Assembly: GCF_001649575.2 (NCBI RefSeq)
Contig: NC_051443.1
Span: forward strand, 15,593,661 to 15,657,660
Origin: Kryptolebias marmoratus
Taxonomy: Eukaryota; Chordata; Actinopteri; Cyprinodontiformes; Rivulidae
Direction of reading: 5' to 3'
Length of the DNA stretch: 64,000 bases
Shown piece by piece: positions 49,238-62,318 of this stretch. Both the position numbers and the translations under genes were made by a program. Position 1 is the first letter of the stretch; every line of letters begins with the position of its first letter. A model generated the notes under the pieces. That model was not told the origin of the DNA. It made no database searches and saw only the letters and a program-made list of their open reading frames with translations.

Positions 49238-50203
49238 CTTCCTCCCAGAGAAAAGCATGCACAGCTGATGCATTGAGCCTCCATTCTTCATCAGCTCTTT
49301 CTTCAGGGTTTTGGGTGATGGAAGTGTCCAGCCCCCTTTGTGGTGCGCCCCACCGGACTCCAGGCAGTTGATGGCGTTGTCGGAGGTGAAGCAGGGCGTT
49401 CGGGGGTCCTGCAGCAGGCTGCCTTCACTGTGCGTACGGCGGCGGAGAGAGTTCTGCACACTGAGCCTCCCACCTCCATGTTTCTCACATGTGGCGCCCT
49501 CCACCATGCTACGGCGTTTGCTGTCACTTCGCTGTAAGTACGCATCGTCGCTATCATCATCCTCCTCCTCCTCCTCCTCCTCCTCCTCAGATTCCTCCTC
49601 TTCATCCTCGTCATACTCCTCCTCATCTGTGTTGGGTGAGGAGAGAGCATCGGCGCTAAAGGAGCGATCAAGACGCAGCTCAGGAATGACAAATGAGGAT
49701 GAGGAGGAGGAAGGGGGGGCATTAGTGTCAGGGGGCTCTGAGACATTGTCCTCATCCGTGTTAGACACCACCAGATTTAAGTTGACCTCTTCTTCATTTC
49801 TCTCTTCATCCCCCTCCTCACTTCTTGCGCTCTTTTTGCTGCTTCCCTCGTCTTCGTCTTCTTTCTTGTCTTCTTCATCCTTGCTCTCTTTCCACATGTC
49901 CATCTCCTGCCCCTCTATACTCTTTGAATCCTCCCCTTCTGTGGAAGGAGGGGGCGTGGGGGGCACCTTGTGTCGCTCCGCGGAGCCCAGCAGCCCTCCA
50001 AGGGGGGTGTAGACTTCATCCAGAGGGGTGAGTGGCTCTGAGGGGTGAGGACTTAGTGTTGGAGGCTCTGATGGGCTGGAGGGATAGAGGCTACTGTCCT
50101 CACCCTCTGTGCTGTTCGTGGGCATGTGGAGGCCTACGCTCTCTCGATCTCTTTCCACTCCGCCCAGCTCACAGGAAGAGGCATCCACCTTAGGCTCCAA
50201 CAT
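49238..50203 (-). CDS. rgs3: rgs3 first visible coding exon (acidic N-terminal region, residues 1-322)
   Basis: This exon encodes residues 1-322 of the 522-residue RGS3-type protein. It opens directly after a polypyrimidine-AG acceptor with ATG (MLEPKVD) and ends in phase 0 at AAG|gtaagc. The N-terminal half is rich in Pro, Ser and Glu. FVIPELRLD lies at about 171-179 and an Asp/Glu tract at about 193-220. After the tract come YLQRSDSKRRSM (222-233), VQNSLRRRTHSEGSLLQ (249-265), LPSPKTLKKEL (294-304) and MLFSGRK (316-322). The order and wording of these blocks match the middle of mammalian RGS3, where the 519-residue isoform begins with a similar Met-(F/L)-E start. The region is probably disordered; basic-Ser stretches such as RRRTHS look like kinase or 14-3-3 sites (inference). 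In full-length RGS3 the residue before this Met comes from another exon, so the Met may also be internal to a longer C2/PDZ form whose exons would lie beyond position 64,000. Confidence 0.95.
49552..49620 (-). repeat. coding (GAG)n tract in rgs3 exon
   Basis: On the coding strand, GAG and GAT/GAC codons encode the Glu/Asp run at about residues 193-220. It is an in-frame trinucleotide repeat, so length variation would not shift the frame. Confidence 0.95.
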
Positions 50204-53200
50204 CTAGAAAAAGCCAAATGAGAAAGACAGGAAGAGGGACAAGATGGTCAAATCTATTTGGACATTTAATAAACTGGCTGTATATATGAACTGCAACAGG
50301 TTGAACTCTGAGATTCATTTTGCTGCCTTGAGCAAATTTGCTTATTGCAACCAGTCTATTCTGCATTATTGAATTTGGCTTTGAAATATGCCTGTCATGA
50401 ACTGTGATCTGGGAATCGGCGTATGCAACATTAATGTCCTTTGAGAAGGTCACAATGGCAGTTTAAAAGATGTTAGTCCTGCCAGGATCAGGAGAGGGAT
50501 GGTATTATGAAGCTTATCATGACCTCAATGCTCCACCTGGAGGGGACAAAAGATCCCAAATACAACCATGGCTTTACTCAGAGAAGAAAAGCAAAACAAG
50601 TCTAAAATGACCTCCATTCTCTCTGAACGTTAAAAGTATTTTACTTCCATAACTTTCTGATAAAGTTTTATTCCCAACTTCATGCCATGCTATTTTTGGG
50701 TGAAATAGATGTTCGAGAAAACTTAGTATTGGACCCAGTTGGCTTCATATCGTTCAATTTTACTGTTCTGCTCACTGGTGCCCAGAACTACTGGGCACCA
50801 TAGAGTTTGCTGCAGTGAGTCAGTCAGTCAAACTAAACTAATAATGAGACTTAAGGGACTGTGGGATGAGAAAACAAGCCAAAACTTTTACAGAAATTGA
50901 TTTTTTTTTTTTTTTTTAAAAAAAAGGAATTCACAGGAAAAACTAGTCACTTCTCCATCCACTCTCTTATCTCCTCCCTGATGAGTTTCTCTGAAAATTG
51001 CTTTACTTTCTCCAAGCTCAAATGACCACACACATAGAAGCACCCCACTTCTTCACACCCACTTTCCAATAACACACGAATGTAGCACAGTCAAAGCCCA
51101 AAGTCCATCTTTTCCCTCTGCCACGAGCAGTCTATCCATATCACCTCCTTCCCAAACTGTTGGTTTGAAATGCTCCTTTAACCTCCTCCAGCTCACAGAG
51201 TCAACCTCATGGAGCCCTGTGTGGGCAGATCATTACAAATTCATTTTGAGTGGGCAAGCGTCAAATCAAACCTGCAGAATTTTCTTTTAAATCAGACGAA
51301 CGGTTGCAATGATTCAAACAAGTCAGGCTGATTTAGGGGAAAAAAATTATACAGTGCACTTTTTTTCACTTGATCTAATAATGCTGCAGGGCTTTTTTTG
51401 GTTCAGATATTTGTAATGAGCACATAATAGTGTCATGGTTCTAATACAATGTGGATTAACTAAGAATTCCAGGCATTTGTGTATTTTGGAAAGTTCAGAA
51501 ACACTAATCTTGTGTATTAAACTCTGGACATTTGCCATCACTTAATTTTGAGTTTGGAAGCATTTTATTTTGGCTCTACATCTGGGTGCTTTCCTGCACA
51601 GAGCCAACATGTGGTTGTGGTGCCTCGGTAAAAAATGGCTCACATTGAAACATCCAGAAACCAGAAGCACTGTAGATAGAGATAAGAGACGGGTTTAGAC
51701 AGGGCTGTTAATTCTGAAGCATTAGGTTACATAAGATGCAGGTTAAAGTTGTTTAAAAAACATTAGTCATCAACTAGAGTATTGCTACAGGTTTATGTCA
51801 AAACTAAGAAGAAATATTAAAAAACATTTCTATATCTTTACTTTGGTCTTATCTGTCCAAAAGACAGTGTCAGAAATTCTTGTGATCTCTTCAAATGCAA
51901 TTTTGCAAACCCAAACTCTTCCGTCATTGTCTTTTAGAATACAAAAGGGACTTTCTCCAGGCAATCGTTTGAAACAAGTCATTTTTTAAGTCTGTTTCTA
52001 ACATAATAAACTTTAACATGATAACAGAGGTCTGTGGAGTCTAAGATGGAGTTTCTTTAAGGATTTGACATTCTTAACTATGTTAAACTTCCTGCAACAC
52101 ATATTCATGGAAGAATTAAAACTGTCCTAGATGTTTTGAAAATGGCCCTATAACCCTGATCAGCAATAATTGTTCCTCTGAAATCATCAATGATGTCTTT
52201 CATTTTTAGTATTGCGATAACCAGCACTTGGCTGCTATACCACTTTAAGTCTTATGAAAGCAGAAATGGCGTACTTTGTTTTTTGGGGGGCTTAGATGTG
52301 ATTAAATAAATGAGTTAAATGGCATTTTGTTGATTTGATCTTGTGTTTTCCTAATCTTAAAACCAAATCACCATGTCCTGACGTAATAAAAAAATTTAAA
52401 AATGAAACAGAGGTTCTTATTATTTTTTCTCTAATTGTAAAATGTCTGGTATTTGAAATATAAAAAACGCCCTCAGGCATTTAAAAAAAAAAAAACGTCA
52501 ACTCTGCCCTTTTCATTCTGCCATGAGTCTTGTGAAAGGCCTCATTGTGCTGGACAAGCTAACTCATGATGATGAGCTGCAGTCACAAGATGCTCTGCTT
52601 TAACTGGAAACAATGTTGACTCCTCTCAGGCAGCAATCATGATATTTCATAGACTATTTGCGTACTTTGGGAGCTTGAATTAGTTTCCCCCGCATGCCAT
52701 TGCCCTGGTAGTACTCCACTTTAAACTTTTGACCTCAGCAAAAAGCCTTTTGACTTTAATTTAGGATCAACAAGAAATAAATCTTTAAACTAATATCCTC
52801 TGTCATTCACTGCAGCTCATATAAACAGTGCATTACAACGTGTGTATCAAAACCAGAAATCATCTTATCCTGCTATTTCTTAGCGCGAGGCCTAAAGCAA
52901 AATCAGGAATAACATCTATAATATCTGGGAAGTAAAGGATGATCTGGAATAAATATTTATAGAAATAATCTTAGTGTCATGGTGTGTGTGTTACATTACA
53001 CACTGATTTGGACTTAGATGATGGTTTAACAGACCTACATAATAAGACAAGCAAAATATTTGAGTCCTCTGAAGAAATCTTTACCAAAAGAGGTTGTAAG
53101 AATAAGAAAAAGATACTAGTTCCATGGTTAAAGCTTTAAATAATCAAGCAGTGTGATCTTCAAGGGTGCTCCCTTTCGTTTTCTATATGTGACCTTCATG

Positions 53201-55484
53201 AATGTAGCAAAAAGGATTAGAGTATCTGGGTTGGGGACCTAATAATTATGTTTTCCTTCTTGCAGATGATGTGGGTTTTTTTTTTATCAGACTATCACCT
53301 CAAGCATAAGTAGGTGTAGATAGCATAAGTTGTTTGCAGCAAAACCTGAAGCAGGCAGGCGTACTCCAACCCCAGCTCTATTTAATTTTTCTGGTTGCCT
53401 TATCATCCAAGAAAAGGATTATTTTCAGATAAGTAACATGGTTTCCTTCGCACACCAAGCCTGCGTTTTTCAAATGCACTGTTTTGAATTTTCGTCTCGC
53501 AAAAACTGCACCCAGAGTTGCTTACTGTGTCCAAAGTGATTTGCTATTCTGGCCACTGAATATTTTAATTACGAGAGCTTGACTAACTGATTAACCTCCA
53601 GAGACCCGAGCTTTTGTTTGGTGTGCATTCTTTTCAACGCAACATCCTCATATGAGGACGCAGGGTGTCAGGAGGTCGAAAACACTGCTAAATTTTACAC
53701 ATCACAGATGTATTACTGGGTGTTAATGGTGCAGTTATAGTATCTGGTGGTAACACTAGAACCACCATTAAAAATAGGCCACCAGTTTCTATGATTCATT
53801 TCACCCCATGATTAAACTTTTAATCTTTTTATTGGCGTGGCACAAAATTCTTAAAAAAATAAATTTGTCTAATTTAATTTTGTTAATTTTGAGCAGTCAA
53901 CTAAACAAATTCAACTGATGCAAAAACTAACAAAAATAAGGCAAACAGAAGCTTTGAAATGGATAGATATTTCATTGGCATAAAGTGACAGGTTTTGAAG
54001 AAGCACTAGTACTGGATTACTGTTAGGACTTGATGTGAAAATACCATCACCATAACAAATAAAGTCCCCTTTAGCAGGTAGTGTGAAAGACTCCGGTTCA
54101 TCTCCTGATATGGTTTGGCCTTGGAGACTTCATTTCCCTGTGTGCCACCTTCGTCTTCTCTGTTTTACTTACACTCATCATCTGGTTCCAAACTGGTTCC
54201 ATTCAGGCACTGACTTCACCAAGCCGGACTGGGGTGAAGAAAAGTTCACGGTTTGGCCTGCTTCTTTCGAAACTAAATGATCCAAGCAAAATGGAATGTG
54301 ATGCCTCAGGAGCAACACTGGGCTTTTAGGAGGACATGACAGCCCATCTCCTCCATTGTTCAGGTCTTGTCAGTTTCTATAACCAAAGTGGTCACTGAGC
54401 AGATGCTTGTGGATAAATGAACTGCCTCATGGAGATACAGACCTCTCCTATTCTACTTGTAATTCTTCCTTAACCTTCCTGCAATTCTGCTTTAATGGTT
54501 CAAAGTAGGGTTACAAACACGACTTCAAGGCTGGAAATGTGCTTTAATAAAAACAACCATGGAATTAAGTGAAAGTAAAACCTCTGCCTTTATTTGTTTC
54601 TTCCTTTCTTTTCCCTTTGTTTTGTGCTTCAAAGGATTCACATCATGAAATCAGTCACTATTTATTTAGATTTTTTTTTAGGGTTGTCATAGTTTCAACA
54701 TGCTGATTTAGCAACTGGAACATCTGAAAATGTCATGAGACATTCTTATCTTGCCATCATGTGGGATTCAGCCTCAAGCAGCTCTCAGTTGAAGTTATGG
54801 TTTGAGACACAATGGAGTCACCTGTCCTGTCACATACACGTGTTCCTTCTCACATTCCCTGCAGAGTGCACAAACAAGCAAACACAAACAAATTGGATCA
54901 GGCTCATATAAACTCCATTTAAACACCATGTTCTCATTTTTTTTTTATGCACGGATATAAACAAACACCAAATTAACTAACTTCAAAATGTTTTCCTAAT
55001 TTGGAAATTCACCTCTTTGACTCTTTAACAACGTGCACTCAGCGGGTTTGCTTAAAAACCATAAACGAGCAGAAGCAAGCAAATGTGCAAAATGAGCCAC
55101 GTGGGGTGTGCCAGAGCTTTCGCTTCTGTGCCTCGCTGTTATGCTCGTGAGTATGCGCATGTACAATATGCATGTTCTCAAATGCATCTCAGAGTCACCA
55201 GTGATTCACGAGAGGAGAATTTTCTTTGCCATTGCCTCAATTAGGCAAGGAAACAAAACCAGTGCTAAAAAAGCAGAGAGAGGGAGATGCAGGGTGAGAG
55301 ATTGAATAGATGAAGGTGACAAAGTGGATAAGACAAGTAGAAGGGAGGAGGGAAGTCAGTGAATGGTACTGACACAGAAATGAGATGAGTGAGATGGGAG
55401 AGAGGAAGGGAAAGGAGAGCAGAGGAGAGGTTTGGGAATATATTATAATTATAAGCACACGTGAAAAAAAAAATCAGTGTTCAT
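50204..55484. other. upstream of visible rgs3 exon: no coding exon recognised
   Basis: I looked on the minus strand for exons encoding the PH-like, PDZ or C2 parts of long RGS3 and saw none. The sequence is AT-rich, with a poly-T/poly-A switch at about 50,901-50,925 and a TCCTCATATGAGGA palindrome at 53,645-53,658. Further non-coding exons cannot be excluded. Confidence 0.6.
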
Positions 55485-55745
55485 GTGTCTACTACCAAAA
55501 TATCTCATGAACCTACTATAAGAATTTCAGGAAACTTCCAAAAAAAAAGTAATCATTATATGTGCATTCACGACTGATTACCTTTTGGAGTCTGCCCAAT
55601 TCAAGATGACCGCTACAGCCAGCTGACCTTAAAAAACACACAACAGCTACAACAACTTTACAGACACTGACCTAAACGACAGTGTTGCAGCAGCTGGGAG
55701 TCATGCTCAATACATATTCTGACAGCTACCAAATTGTGAAAGATT
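55485..55745 (+). repeat. dispersed repeat family copy E (5' half)
   Basis: The order AAAATATCTCATGAACCTAC, CTGATTACCTTTTGGAGTCT, GCCCAATTCAAGATGACCGC follows the family. It is truncated and immediately followed by copy F. Confidence 0.55.
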
Positions 55746-55779
55746 TTTGTTTCAAATTTTGTTATTAACTATTTTGAGA

Positions 55780-56200
55780 CAACTCTGTCTGTTAGCAAAA
55801 TATCACGTGAACAAGTGGACGGAAATTAATGAAACTGTCAGAAAGAAATGGTTGGCTGTACATCTACAACTGATTAACTTTTGGAGTCAGCTCAATTTAA
55901 GATGGCCACAAAAGCTAAATGGCATTAACCAACACAAAAATGGATATAACTTAGTCAATTTTACAGATATTTAGCTCAAATTTGATGTGGTAGTAGTTCA
56001 GAGTGGTTCATGACACATACTACTGTGTGACTGTGACATCTCACAATATTGCATGAGATTGTGTATGTTATTTTCAAGGTTTGACTAATAACTATAGCTC
56101 GATTATTTTATGAACATCATCTGATCTTAGTCCAAAACTCTGGCATAAAAGGCAGTGGGCTGTATGCATTCGTCCAAGAAATGCTAGCTTTTTAATATGT
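55780..56200 (+). repeat. dispersed repeat family copy F (most complete)
   Basis: It starts at TCTGTCTGTTAGCAAAATAT and continues through CTGATTAACTTTTGGAGTCA, CAATTTAAGATGGCCAC and TTTACAGATATTTAGCTCAA. It ends with AAAGGCAGTGGGCTGTATGC and ATTCGTCCAAGAAATGCTAG. At about 420 bp it is the longest copy and the best template for the others. No coding capacity is seen, which fits a non-autonomous element. Confidence 0.6.
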
Positions 56201-56653
56201 ATTAGTTTTTTATCATTACACTAACTTCACACATTCCTACACAGAAAATTACAGTTTTTTATAGCAGCTAGCTGGTCTTATTAGCATAATTTAAGAGTCT
56301 ATGCATAGGCAGATGTGGGTGATTTATTTTCAAAGCATGAGTTGATTCAGTTCTGTTTTTTCATGGATCAAAATCAGTTCAGGACTAAAATAAATAAATA
56401 AATAATAAAAAAAATAGGTGAGAAAAAAAAAGATTAACTAAAAACAACAATAACAAAAAATAAACTTTGGGGAACATTGTTTAAGGATCTGAAGTTGAAG
56501 AAAAAGTAATTAAAACTCTAGCTTCTACGTAAATCTGTCTTGTCCATTGCTGCTGAAAAGAAATACCAGAACAGGGTTATTTTTAAAGCCAAACGGACCA
56601 CGGAGGACAAATAGCCTTGACATTATTTCTTGCATTCTGTCACCCAGGGATAA

Positions 56654-56691
56654 TCACGTGACCTCATGTGTCCCATTGTTACCATGGCAAC
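56654..56691. promoter_or_regulatory. E-box (TCACGTGA) and perfect RFX X-box
   Basis: TCACGTGA at 56,654-56,661 and GTTACCATGGCAAC at 56,678-56,691. The latter satisfies the full palindromic X-box consensus bound by RFX factors, the former the palindromic bHLH-ZIP site. They lie about 6.5 kb upstream of the first visible rgs3 exon. The target gene is inferred. Confidence 0.5.
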
Positions 56692-59600
56692 AAGAGACCC
56701 ATCCCAGGGGAGCAGCTGTGGTGTGCGTTCTCCAAAAGCTAAAGGTGGACCTATGAACTCTGTCATCCCAGTTTCCCCCTCAAACTCCTCTGCTTTTCAT
56801 TTACAACGTCCCATCTTTCATCTTTACCTCCTTTCTTCTCCCCTTTTCTAAGTGAGACATTATAATAAAGAGTGTGCTTTATTCAACTAAGTCTAATGTT
56901 TGCAAGTGATAGTCTAACGTATCCAACACTATTTATTTATTTAACCTTTATTTAAACAAGTTGTTCCATTGAGATCCAAGTACTCATTTAAAAGAGAGAC
57001 CTGTTTTGATGTTATGCTATGTTTGCTAAATTCATCCCTACAGCCATAAATTATCTCAATTAGAAGTGCTGTGAAAAATATTGCACACTTACACATGAGA
57101 GGACATCATTTCTTTTCCACTTTTCCCCTCCCTCCCTGTCAATATCTCCACTCTCAGTTTAGCCGGATGGCTAAGTGATGTACAAGCACCTCCAAATAAA
57201 CAGCCTGCGACTCGCGTTTACTCTGCTCAATACCTTTCTTTACTCAATGAGTGATCTCATTGATTTCCTCAAAGGATGTGTAAGGTTAGATAAGTTTAGA
57301 GGACACATCCTGTTTACATAAACACAAAACAAGCATGGTGATAAAAAAAAAGGAGATAGAACAAAGTTAATCTAATTTGCTTCAGTTTCATGCCTTCATT
57401 GAGCCCCAGCAATGAGCACTTTTTCAGCTTATAAAATAAGAATAATTAGTGGGGATGTGGAATGAGTGTTCCACTTTTCTTTTTTTTTTTTAACTTTGTG
57501 TGTGAATCACGCTCTGTCAGTGATGCACCTTCTGTATTTTTAAACGGAGACACTCAATCCTTACTGAGTCACCAAAAGTAAATATAGCATGATTTTGCAG
57601 CACTATAAATAAATTTTAATTTGATCTATTTGGTATCTTTACAGAAGTGAGGAAACACACTGATGCAGATTGGGAGAAGTTTGCATAACTCTTTCTTCTT
57701 TCTTTTCTGGTTAAAAAGGGTTATTTAAAACACAAATTACATGCTGTTTGTGCCCTTAAGGGATTTCTTTAAGAGGGTATTCTCGTTACCTCAAATCAAG
57801 TTTTTCACCATTGTTTATTTTTGTTACCTGCCTATAATAAGCGTTACTCAGAACCCTGATGAGGACGGTTAACATTTGTTAAATTGACCTAGATTTGTTG
57901 AAACTAGAAATAAGCATACTGGCAGGACATGACCATTAAAAGCCACATATCCATCCTTTTGTATAGTAGAATAATAATAACACACCCAAAAGGTTTGTCT
58001 GCACTGATGGCTTCCTGTTCAAAATGTCACTCTTATTTTTCCTATCAACACTATCCTTTATTAGGCTATTTTCCAAGAAAATCTCCTTTTGATTGGCAGC
58101 TGCTTTTAAACGTGTTCACCTCCCAACTCTCATGCATCAGGCCAGGTAATTCCAACATGATGTAACCTTACTGCAAGTGAGCTACTATTGCAACTCTTAA
58201 TTCTGTGAGTTAAACCTGACGTTACCTGGCTATTTCACAACCCTGAGCTGTCCTCCACACAAGGGGGTAAAATAATTAAAACAAAATTATGTAACCTTTA
58301 CAGCTACTCACCGCTAAATAATACTAACTCTGACGGATAGGTTATACACTACGTGGTTTTAAATACTTCTTTTACATGCATTACCTACAAATGTTGCCTG
58401 TAACTCCACCACATAGGAATTTAATACATCTCAAAAGAGAACAATTAAAATACATTTTAGAAGATAAGTAATAAGAGAGATAGGGATGGGGATTGACTGA
58501 CTGCAGGGCACCTGTTCAGAGGATAAACACACCCTTCTAGTGTCCCATAAACATTTAGCAAGAAAATATTGAAATGAAAAATCAGTGCGGAGTACTTGGA
58601 AGCTTCTTTCAGTGGAAAATTGTCATAAGCAGCTCCTTGGGGATGTGATGCTGCTGTTATCTCCCTCAAGAGTGATAGCTAACTTGTTTGTGAACATAAT
58701 TTTCCACTAAATATAGTCATACATGCAAGTTGTTTATTTGCCTTAAGTGAAATCATATGTTCCAATCCACGTCACCGGCTGTTACATAAACTCCCACAAA
58801 CAACTTATTTGCCACATTCCTCCAATCACATGTTGTGTCTGACATGGAGGAGGTTTGCATTCGCCTGATGCAGTATCTGATATGATAACAAACCAGATGT
58901 TAGATGCTGATTGCTAGACATTATGCTTGTGGTCCTTCAGGCGTGCATGTCTGCAGTAGCTAAATATATATTAAGCCTGATTTGACATCACGAGCAATCT
59001 TGGACCCAAGATTTAAGGGCCATTATCGCTTTGTGTAACACCAAAACCTTTTTAAACAGCCTGACCATATAGATGATCAATCTCTAAATGGCCTTATTAT
59101 ATGCACCGCAATGCGCCAGCCTCTTTTTGGCCTCGATTTCACTGAGACTAGTGAGAAGAAACGTTTATCGGGAAAAGTGATCAGACCCAAAGGGAAGAAG
59201 AAACCAGAGCTTGAAAAGGGGAGCAGGAGGAAGGAAGCAAGGGTAAAAAGTGTTCCAGATCCAAGAGGTGAGCACTGAAATATAGAAGTACATCTCACTA
59301 AAATCAGTCAGGAGAAAATTGGATTAAAATACTGGCTGACCTTGGGGAAACATTTCATGTTCAGTACAACTCCAGTAATTATACGGTCTTTGTGAAACAA
59401 GAGTTTGGAAATCAAGTTAACCTTGAAGATACTTCACCCAACAGTGGCCAACCACGTCAACAAATTTTAAGTTTGTCCTTTGTCCAGTGCCACAAAGAAA
59501 CTCTTGTCAGTGAGTTTGACCTAGTCAACCACAGTATCTATCAATAGTCGTTTAGTTTAAATAAGGACTGAGTTAAGTAAAAGCAACGATTACAAGTGTG

Positions 59601-61464
59601 TTTGTATTTTAGTAATGATAATTAGAGATTTAGGAGTGGAGATAGAATTACTGAATTTGAATTCACTGAATGAAAAATGGTGCTAATTAATTTCAAATGT
59701 ATTTAAAAACCTCAACTAATGCATCACATTCTACCTTCTTTTTCTTTTCTGGTTTCGAACTGAGAGCATCAACAAAATATTTACTGTCTGTAAAGCATTA
59801 TCTTCAGTGATGCTTCTGCATCTGTAAAAAGATTTAGCATAAGTAAATAAAGGTTTGACCTCTGAGACAGACTTTTATCAGAAGTAGGCTTGCCTAATGC
59901 CTTTAAATCAAATGTATTTACAAAGTTTACTGAATGCAATACGTGCACATCATCTGGGGAATCAAGTCCAGACAATGTTGGATGTTATTTTGCAGCCTTG
60001 TTTGCACACGGCAGATAGTCTATGTCCGATGCACTGTCAACCTTAAAATATCCTGTTTGATAAAAGATAATGTGGCACCTGGGTAGAGCCTAGAAAGGAC
60101 TTGACACAATACAAACAACCTGCTTCTGTCACAGTCACTGGTTTATTGGTTGATAATAAATAGCCATGTCATTTGCTAATCCTGGAATATATCTGATGGC
60201 CTTGGAATTAAAAACAAATGTTTATCTTGTAATCTCTCGATTAAGACAATCTGTTGGCTTCTACATGACAAAAGATTCTTAGTTGGATGTTTGCATTTTT
60301 TTGGTGTGGGGTCAAATTCATATTTAAAAAATCTTTAACAAACATGATTAATAGCAATCTTTTACCCAACAAGATGTAATGAAAAAAAATCACCTGCTCC
60401 TCAGCAAGTCTTAAAATGAAATAAAACAATCTCTGATCACTAAAAACACATGACGTAATACATCATGTCAGTGTTAATAAGAATTTTGACTTACTCCTTG
60501 TCACTTCTGCTTATCGTAGTTTAATGACTGGTATTATTGTTTTGTAGCAGGACCCGATTTGGTCCAAGCTTCAGTTTATGGACAGATAGATGGATTTTTG
60601 TTTAATTGTAGAACACAGAATACCAGCATTAACTCAGTGATTGTGAGCAGCTCAGGTCCTATTTCTCCAAACCACATTTGCACCTCCACAACTGTTGGAG
60701 CTTGACAGTTGACGAAGGTGGCTACACTTACAAATAACTATCAAACACTTACGCTTAGCACAATCTGGCTGCTAATTAGGCTTTCAAGTTCTATTAAAAA
60801 AAACAAGACTGTTCACACTGCTTCATCATTTCACTCCAGTTTTTGTTCAGTGAACGATACAGTTTATAATTTTATGCCTTGCTGCTCATCTAAGGTTCCC
60901 ATTCCCTTTGAGACTTAGTAAGGACTGTTTTTTTTATTGTTCCTGATACATAAAAACTGAAATCCTAAATAGGACATACCTACTTTTTACCATGACTGTA
61001 CCATTACTTGCTGTAACCTTTTCAGAGATATGAGTTGTGTTAACACTTGGATCAGATCTGCATTACATAGATTTGTATTAGCAGCTAGAATCCACTCACT
61101 GTCTACTCTCATTACAATTAGGCATCCTGTTATGGAAAACCAATAGGTTTCATCCTGTGAGCTAAAGCAGCTATTACACACTTTTACATAAGACTAGGCA
61201 GGAACCCATCTCTATTCTTTGTATTAAGAAGCACACTGCAATGCCTGCAGATCGTTGCAGGAATTAAAGAAGCCAGGCACTGTTCGTGACAACCAGAGAG
61301 GGTGGAAAAGATGGGGTTGGTTTGCAAAGCCATTACTGATAGAAGCTGAAGGTTCAGAGAGAAAATGTCATTGACGTAACTTGCCCCATGACGCCAGACA
61401 GCTGAAGACAGTGTGACCACTGAGGAGGACTGGAAAGGGCCTTCACAGAAACAAGGGAAGAGTT

Positions 61465-61490
61465 GTGTGTGTGTGTGTGTGAGTGTGTAC
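61465..61490. repeat. (GT)n microsatellite
   Basis: GT tract with one GA interruption. Confidence 0.9.
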
Positions 61491-62318
61491 ACTTGTGGAA
61501 GCATAAATCAGTTTAAACAGTCACATTGTGAGGACCTTTCACTTCCATGTGGCGACAAGAAGCATAAGCCGTTACATTTAAATACAAGCATGGGGTTAAA
61601 GAGCAGGCTTCGGCTGACGTTTGGCTACATCTCCAGGAAATGAATATAGTTCATGTCCTCTGCAGTAATGCTTGTGTGTTGTAGAGAAGTGTTTGTGGCA
61701 TGTACGTACATCTGTCTTTTTGTTTTTTGTTTCTATCGTTCACTGGGTGTACTAAAGTGCCCGAGTGACAAACAATGAGGTGTAAAATGTGTGGCTCTGT
61801 TTCCAGGGTTATAACAAGCATCTCATTTGTTCAAGCCGGGACTGTAAAACCAGCTGATAAATAATATTCATGTTGTGTCTTTTGTATGCATGTGTGGACA
61901 TCACAGGATGGATGGTTGGTAATGTTTACAACTGCTCATGGACAAGGAAGAAAAGCGATTCTTTTTCTCTTTAGTGACACTCTAGATCTTGCTTAAAATG
62001 TCTAGATGTATTGAAACTAACTGGAACACACATAAAAACATGTACTTAACATATTGATCATAATGCTGGCTGTCAACAGGCACCAACGCACATTACACAC
62101 CCTGTATCTAATTCTCCCTTACTCGTTTTTTCCCTGTTAGAGGAGAATTACCCCACAATTCACCTAATGAGGAAAAGCAAAAAGCAATTTTCTCAGCGTG
62201 CTTCCTGTTGTTTTTCCCCTGTGGTCCCTCAGTTTGCCTCTTCTCTTGTTTGTATCACTTTCAGCTTGGCTCTAACATGGTTTAGAGCATGTGCATTTAA
62301 TGGCTATCATCTAACGTC

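Noticed and set aside
49311..50012. 233-codon plus-strand open frame, Ser-rich
   Set aside because: It is the mirror of the acidic rgs3 exon; Glu/Asp codons read in reverse give long Ser runs. The minus frame has splice sites and family identity.
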